From positions 8,503,742 through 8,567,741 of the forward strand of contig NC_052357.1 in the NCBI RefSeq assembly GCF_009727055.1: 64,000 nt of DNA, given 5' to 3'. This DNA comes from Benincasa hispida (taxonomy: Eukaryota; Streptophyta; Magnoliopsida; Cucurbitales; Cucurbitaceae). Under the pieces are notes generated by a model. That model was not told where the DNA came from. It saw nothing but the letters and a program-made list of their open reading frames with translations, and searched no databases. The translations under genes were made by a program, and so were the position numbers. Positions 57,757 to 64,000 of the stretch are shown here, in pieces (the first letter of the stretch is position 1; each line of letters opens with the position of its first letter).

Positions 57757-59490
57757 TCTAAACTGTAAATATGTCTGAATTCATGAAATTTAGGTTCATT
57801 GTTGCATATATTTCAATTACTCGTATATGAGTATAATACAATCCAGAAGATAAAGTAGACAACTCTTTCAATGTACGTTTTTTATTTGAGACTGTGGATA
57901 TGATATATAGATATTCCACATTATTCTTACTATCAGTCTCAATAGGGTAACCACTGCAACGTATATCTTTAAAACTTAGAAGATTTCTCTTTGATTGACT
58001 AGAGAATAATGCATTGTCAATTGTAAATTTTGTTCATCTAGGAAAAATAATATTTGTTTTTCCAAAACCTTTGACCAAGTTTGCAAAACCTGATATTGTA
58101 TTTACTTTTGTTTTCAACATTGTCAATTTGAAAAAGTATTTTTTATTTGTAAGTATCGTGTGCGTAGTTGCACTGTCTACCAGACATAAATCTTCTTTAC
58201 TCATTTTTTAAACATCCAACATATGAAAATGATCTATATTTATTCATTAAAAGAAAATAATTACAATAAGAAAAACAACACTTATAATATACAAAAGTTA
58301 CTAAAAAAACATGAAGATAGATAAAAGAAAACAATAACATTAAGTCTAGATATTCTCAAAATCAAAAGAAACACTTGATGTTCCATCAACTGCGACAATC
58401 TTCTTTTCAGGAGATTCAAAGAAGTCTGCCACATCCAAATTTGTCATATGGGATGGGTCAAATATGTCATTATCCTGATATGCAAAATTTTCTTTCACAT
58501 TTTTCTCTTTTTCTTTCAGGGAGGCTTGATAGAGGTCAGCTTGACGTACGACAGGTACGTGACCAATGCCCAATCATTCCGCATTGGAAGCATTTATTTT
58601 CAATACTTTTTGAATTCTTATCTTTAAGGAGTTTTTCCTTTGTGATCATCATTTTGGTTCTTTTGAAATTTGAATGATTAAAATGACCCCCACGAAAATA
58701 ATAATTATTTCTTCGCCTGCCACAGTCATGACCTCGACCTCGACCTCGACCACGATCATGACCCCGACCACGATTATTATTAAAATTCACAGCATTCACT
58801 TCAAGGAATGATGTTGTTTTAGTTAGTCGAGATTCATGATTTTTCATCAATAACTCGTTATTTTGTTCGATCACAAGAAGACATGAAATTAATTCAGAAT
58901 ACTGTTTAAAATCTTTCTCTTGAGATTGCTGCTGCAAGAGTATATTCGAGACATGAAATGTAGAAAATGTCTTCTCTAACATATCAATATCAACAATTTT
59001 CTCTATGCATAATAACGATTTCAAACTGATTTTAAATAATGCGGAGTTATAATCACTTACTGATTTGAAATCTTGTAGCCTCAAGTGCATCTTCTCGTAG
59101 CGAGCTTTAGGAAGAATAACTGTTTTTTTATGATCATACCTCTCTTTTAATTTTTTTCCACAAGATATGAGGATCTTTTATTGTAAGATACTCCATTTTC
59201 AATCCATCGTGGAGATAATGACAAAGAACAATCATAATTTTTGCTTTGTCCTGATTGAATATTGTATTTCCTTCTTTAATAATCTCCCCAAGATTCATAG
59301 TATTCAGGTGGATTTCGGCATCAAGTACCCATCACAAATAATTTTTGTTGTTAATATCAAGGACGACAATATCTAATTTTGTGAGATTTGTCACAGCAGT
59401 ACTATCATAAATTATTGTACGTATGTTAGAAATTTAACAGATATTGAATATGTAAAATAACATTAAATTTATTAATTATAACGAAAAGGA
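57757..59490 (-). pseudogene. Copia gag-protease remnant, minus strand
   Basis: From 59450 down: gag start with VLDINNKNYL then a TGA, HYLHDGLKMEYLTIKDPHIL, then the long open stretch 58536-59090 (MHLRLQDFKSVSDYNSALFK, an R/G-rich region with GRGRGRGHDCGRRR, and the knuckle CFQCGMIGHWSRTC). A tail follows (58346-58573), then the protease start SKEDLCLVDSATTHTIL at about 58160-58205. It stops at 57757, where RLK4 begins; integrase, RT and RNase H are missing. The DSA in place of the general DSG is common in this clade. At least one stop in gag and others in protease show decay. Confidence 0.8.
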
Positions 59491-59540
59491 AAAAACCGAC
59501 ATATCTTTAGGACCTACCTTTTACGGGAAAAATGACAAGA

Positions 59541-59556
59541 GCTTGTGTTGATAACG
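59541..59556 (-). other. Primer-binding site of the minus-strand copia element
   Basis: The minus strand reads CGTTATCAACACAAGC directly after an LTR end CACAACA. This matches the GTTATCAGCACGA-type site of the same copia clade, with two changes. Confidence 0.6.
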
Positions 59557-59870
59557 TGTTGTGAATTTGAGGAACACAACGGGAATACGGATATAGAGAA
59601 AATATAATATAATAATATAAAATATATGAAATATAATATAAAATAAAATAACTAAAAATATAAAATAACTAAAATTATAAAATTTGGAGAAAATTAGTGA
59701 AATTTTGAACTGGAATTCTCACTACTGTAAGTGTGATTTTAAGATCCACCAAATGCCATGATTTATAGGCAAAGTGACAAGTAGGATGTGTACACCAAAC
59801 ATGAATAATTACAAAACACATAGACAAACGTGAAGGGTGACACATGGCTTTTGGTACTAAGCAATGGACA
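59557..59870 (-). repeat. 5' LTR of the minus-strand copia element
   Basis: On the minus strand the LTR ends AAATTCACAACA at 59557. A TATA-like CCTATAAATC lies near 59760-59769. The distal end is not certain; it seems to lie just before the ATT microsatellite. The stretch 59590-59690 is an AT-rich simple sequence. No matching 3' LTR is in the window. Confidence 0.55.
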
Positions 59871-59875
59871 TCTGT

Positions 59876-59916
59876 TTATTATTATAATATTCATAATAGT
59901 TATTATTATATTATTA

Positions 59917-60008
<92 letters not shown>

Positions 60009-60125
60009 TACTATTACTATTACTATTATTACTTATATACCATTCTTACTATTCTTACTATTTTTACTTTTTATCTATTACTATTGTTATGGTTATTATT
60101 GTTATTGTTGTTGTTATTATTATAA
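59876..60125 (+). repeat. ATT microsatellite
   Basis: A nearly pure (ATT)n run of about 40 units (59912-60006), flanked by imperfect copies on both sides out to about 60125. The apparent ORFs of poly-Ile or poly-Tyr across it are artefacts. Confidence 0.95.
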
Positions 60126-61147
60126 AAATTGAGTACCAAGGATAGTTGAAAAAGCAAATTGGGTTAGATTTTTGTCTAAAATAATAGTCGAGTGCAATTG
60201 TGTGATTATGTATATTTATTTAGGTTATATGCGTAGAAATACCAAATTTAATTTAATACATTTTCATTGTTTTAGAGTCATTTTTTAAATTTAAAGGATT
60301 AAAATTTTTAAACAACCTAGCGACCAAATAAAAATTAAATTCAAATTTTATGATTTTGGTATTCTTCAAATGTAATTTGATAAAAAAAACTATAGTTTTC
60401 AATAATTGTATTTAAGATTAAAATTCTAGTTTATTTTCAATTTGAAGTTAGCATATAATTACGATAAAAAACCGTTACTTTTCAAATTAGTTAAAGTGAC
60501 AAAAATCTATGAAATTTTATTTCAAACATTGTAAAATCAAAATATCAAATTACTAAAAACTAATTTAAATAAAATTATAATTTTAGTCATTTCTATTTCA
60601 AAATAAAAATATATATTATTCTAATTTTTTTATAATTTATTTTAAATTTAACTATATTAAAATAATTAATATGACAAATTTAGATTAATATAAAATCTAA
60701 CCACTAATTAAATACAAAAATAATATTTAACAGAACTCAAAATTTAAAAATTTATACTTCATACATTTTTTTAAAATCTAGTCTTCTTAAACCTCTCAGC
60801 TAAACGCCCCATGAGTTTCTTGTTGTTCAATATCTGTATAGTATGATTCTTCGTTCCAAAATCGCACAATGGAGGTGTTAATTCCAAAATTGCAAGTGAA
60901 ACAGACTGATCTTATTCTCATATTGTTGTAATAAGGATAAGGATAAAACAAACACATCAACTTCATTGCACACTGTGTACACAATTGCATACTAAACATC
61001 AACCAATTCAAGTAGTTCAAAGGGAAACTGAAAGTTGAAACCAGCAAAAATAAAAAAAAAAAAACTTGAAGTCAGTTTGTAGAATTTCTTCATCTTGGCA
61101 TGGGACTGGCATGAGTGGCATTCACGATCATAGTTATGGACGTCGTT
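60126..61147. other. Intergenic and RLK5 3' flank
   Basis: 60126-60790 is AT-rich with no gene or repeat border. From about 60810 it matches the RLK3 3' flank. Right after the RLK5 stop, 61100-61147 reads in another frame a tail ending in ASPMPR. Confidence 0.55.
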
Positions 61148-64000
61148 TCAGTGAAGTCTCAATTCTGGTGTACGCCTTTCTGATCTTTGATTCAACTCCA
61201 TGGCTAAGCAATCCTTCAGCTCTATCACTACTTGATTCATCGTTGGCCTTTCACTGGAGTCTACTGATACGCAAGCCAAGGCTACCCTCACAGATTTCCA
61301 AACAGAGTTACTTTCATATGCTCCTTTTAATCTTGGGTCAACTATATTCTTGATATCTCCCTGAGCAACCATGGTGCGCAGCCATTTGGCTATGTAATTT
61401 GTTTCTGGGTCTTGGATGTTTGAAATTACTGGTCTGCAACTAATTACTTCCATCAAGGAAACTCCAAAACCATACACATCGCTTTTTTCAGTTAGCCTGT
61501 TTGATGTATAGTACCTGAGAGACAAGCAGACAAGCCACCGATGTTTGTTTCCTTCATTTTTTTTCAAAATTTATCCATTTGAGAAGTAGTGGATTGAAAA
61601 ATGTTGGAACTTACTCTGGATCAAGGTAACCCGGAGTGCCAATAATAACAGTGCTCATGTAGGACTTGTCATCCGTTGGATAAGTCTTTGAAAGACCAAA
61701 ATCAGAAAGTTTGACATTGAATTTTTCTGTCAATAAGATGTTTGTTGTTTTCACATCTCTGTGGACTATTGGTGGCTTACAACCATGATGCAGATACTCC
61801 AGCCCTGCTTGTTTGCCATATTGAACAATGTAAATTTTTCTTTCTCTAGAATGCCAATAATGTGTTTGCCCAAAGTTAAAAAGAATTATAAACTTTTCCC
61901 ACACACCTTGAGCTGCATCTATTGCAATCCGAAGTCTGTCTTCCCAGCTTAAGATACTTGTGCTTTTCTCTGTGGTAGACAAGCAAAGAGTGGTTAAGCT
62001 TCAGATTTTGGTTTCTAAAGTTGAATCTAATATTATATTTTCAATTCGTAAATTGAGTTGTGAAGCATGTGTTGTAACATGTAAGTTGTAGCTAGAGCTA
62101 GAAGATCACCAGAAAGATGCTCAGCCAGGTTTCCGTTGGCCATGTACTCATAAATGAGGCCAAGGTGACCTTCATCATTCATATAACCTACAAGGCTTGT
62201 TAAGTTTCTATGGTGAACTCTCATAAGAATTGTAACCTGAAAGAAATTGGAATTTTTTACAGTTTGGGAACGAAGTATGAGCTAATTTTTTCTGAAAATT
62301 AGATATTATATCTTAGGCACATGCCTCTGCTTGAAACTGACTGTAGCCTTGTACTGCTGATGGAGAAATCATCTTCACAGCCACTTGAGTGTCATCTTGC
62401 ACTCCATAGTAAACCATCCCGAAACCTCCCTTACCAAGAACCCTCTCAAAATTGTTGGTCATCCTCACAACCTCTGTATAAGTATACTGTCGTCTCCTTG
62501 TCTCCAAGGAAGTGCCTAATTGGGTGTAGGTCTTTGTAGGATCCACTATCAAAGCTTGTTGTTTCTTATTTGATTTAACAATCCAATAGATAATCACTAC
62601 AATTATGAGGAATGCAAGCAATCCACCCACTGATGCTACTGCTGGGATGATTATGTTGTTGCTTTTCTTCCCCTCAGGTGTCATATTTGTGCATGTCTCT
62701 GGGGTACATAAATTTGGATTGCCCCATGTCCTGTCATGAAATACACTTTGTTAATGCAAAACTAAATTTTTATCATGGACATAGATGTTATATGTATGAA
62801 GCAGAATGCAAGTTCGTCTTTTCCCTCCCTATAATGGACCTTAATGTAAGTAAGTGGCTCTCCTGTTTTTTGATGAGCTCAGGTGGAAGAAAGCCTGTGA
62901 GATTGTTATTCTCTAAGTTTCTGCAAAGAGAGAAAAAAATGGTTTAGTTTCTATATTAAAGTTAATTTGTGCTTCACTTCTTTCTTCTAGATTTACTTAC
63001 AGGATTGTGAGGTGTTCCAAATCGGACAGAAATCTAAGTACTCCTCCTGTCAAGTAATTGTTTGACAAGTCGCTAAAATATAATTTCATTACTTTAGGTA
63101 TTGGTTTAATCATATCGATCTAAATATTAATGAAGAGACGCTTACAATGTTTGTAACATAGGTAGACTGATTATGTGGGGAGAAATCTCACCCTTCAGTC
63201 CGCTTGAAGACAAGTTCCTGGTATGGGCAAAGTTTTATTATCTCTCACAAAAGATTTTAGCTAGTCCAATTCTCTCATATACAGTTAATTTTGTTTAGTA
63301 GCTGATAGAATTGAACTTTATTTGTTACTTTGCAACTCAAGATGTAAACTTACAGTGATGTGATTCTAGGGTTTGGATCAAAGCTGCAATCCAAACCACT
63401 CCATGGATATCCATTTGGCACACATGGGTCTCCTTCCCAATTTTTTATTACTCCATAAGTCGACTGAACATTACTGATTGCATCCACTGATTTTTCAATA
63501 TATCGTCCATAAGTCTAAAGTTACATGTTTCAAAATGATGTTAACCATTTAAAAATGACTCTCAATCTCAAATATCTATTCTGAAAAATTTACTCTTCTA
63601 TAGCATGCATGAACTAACCTGTACTGCTGATTTGTTATTGACCCCATATCGTACCGTTTATAAAGGCACGAGGAATATGATGGAGAATAATAACTGAGAT
63701 AAGGGAGTTCTCTAAACTCTAATGTTGAGATGAATGGTATTCCATAGCCAATGTTGATAAGACAGATTGGGAATTTATCAATTGACGGTGTGTGTATCAT
63801 TTCTGTGTAGTAGTAGCTATCATCCACTGTTGTCCATCGAGTATTGCCCAAATACAGGTCAAATTGTGGAGTTTTATTGAGCCCATCATAATTTCCGTAT
63901 AAGAAACTTGCTCGAATCAAATACCTGGTGTCTTTAATGGCACTTATATTGTAACAGTTTCTATTATAATGAGAAAAACTTCTTAGAGTCCAGAGTGGTT
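61148..64000 (-). pseudogene. RLK5: malectin-like LRR receptor kinase lacking exon 3, 5' end off window
   Basis: Exons seen: 63619 to beyond 64000 (exon 2, partial), 63354-63486 (4), 63146-63217 (5), 63001-63072 (6), 62840-62920 (7), 62325-62730 (8), 62110-62236 (9), 61907-61969 (10), 61615-61804 (11), 61148-61514 (12). Lengths equal RLK3 exon by exon where complete. Exon 3 (473 bases in RLK3, second half of the malectin-like domain) is missing: only 132 bases lie between exons 2 and 4. Joining 2 to 4 gives a frameshift and a stop within about six codons. The kinase is otherwise good: [26 protein letters not shown] and GTPGYLDPE. Exon 8 uses a GC donor, as in RLK3. It is probably a pseudogene unless an internal start makes a shorter kinase. 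Confidence 0.8.

Noticed and set aside
59830..60132. Open frames of poly-Ile and poly-Tyr
   Set aside because: They are translations of the ATT microsatellite, with no other protein features.

Overview
This window is plant nuclear DNA. It is AT-rich, has many-exon genes, and carries Ty1/copia, Ty3/gypsy-type, LINE, Mutator and hAT elements. A Mutator-like element carrying a Ulp1 protease gene, like CUMULE of melon and the KI-MULEs of Arabidopsis, together with the look of the LINE and LTR families, suggests a cucurbit. That last step is inference, and the genus cannot be fixed from the sequence.

Layout. 1-21190 is a retrotransposon graveyard. A gag-only gypsy-type element on the minus strand (779-15309) is split by a 10-kb copia element (3527-13593). 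Beside it lie LTR pieces (1-778, 15310-16437) and a broken MULE whose DUF1985/Ulp1-type gene (minus strand, 16438-20290) was hit by a solo LTR (17806-19868). 21701-40057 holds three receptor-like kinase (RLK) genes on the minus strand, with a LINE fragment and an hAT MITE between them. 41833-55958 is one 14-kb MULE with long inverted termini, convergent Ulp1 and transposase genes, and three inserted solo LTRs, one inside another. 56605-64000 holds a fourth RLK fragment abutting a truncated copia element, a long ATT microsatellite, and a fifth RLK cut by the window edge.

The RLKs belong to LRR-RLK subfamily I: signal peptide, malectin-like domain, GDPC motif, about three LRRs, one membrane helix, kinase. 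I could trace 12 exons in each of three genes (RLK1 870, RLK2 881, RLK3 858 codons), and all reading phases close. RLK1 and RLK2 are tandem copies that both encode HGN for the catalytic HRD and share a 30-base loss in the activation segment, so they look like receptor pseudokinases. RLK3 keeps HRD but has YFG for DFG. RLK4 is a decayed fragment. RLK5 has lost exon 3, which breaks its frame. The tandem cluster therefore shows several independent routes to loss of kinase or receptor function.

Other signals of note are a decamer related to GTATCGAGTA scattered at several places in the MULE, a near-palindrome CTAAACGATCGTTTAG arrayed in two unrelated retroelement contexts, and nested insertions whose target duplications, when one copy is discounted, leave an open frame. 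No tRNA, rRNA or CRISPR feature was seen. Exon coordinates were set by hand from splice consensus and phase and may be off by a base.
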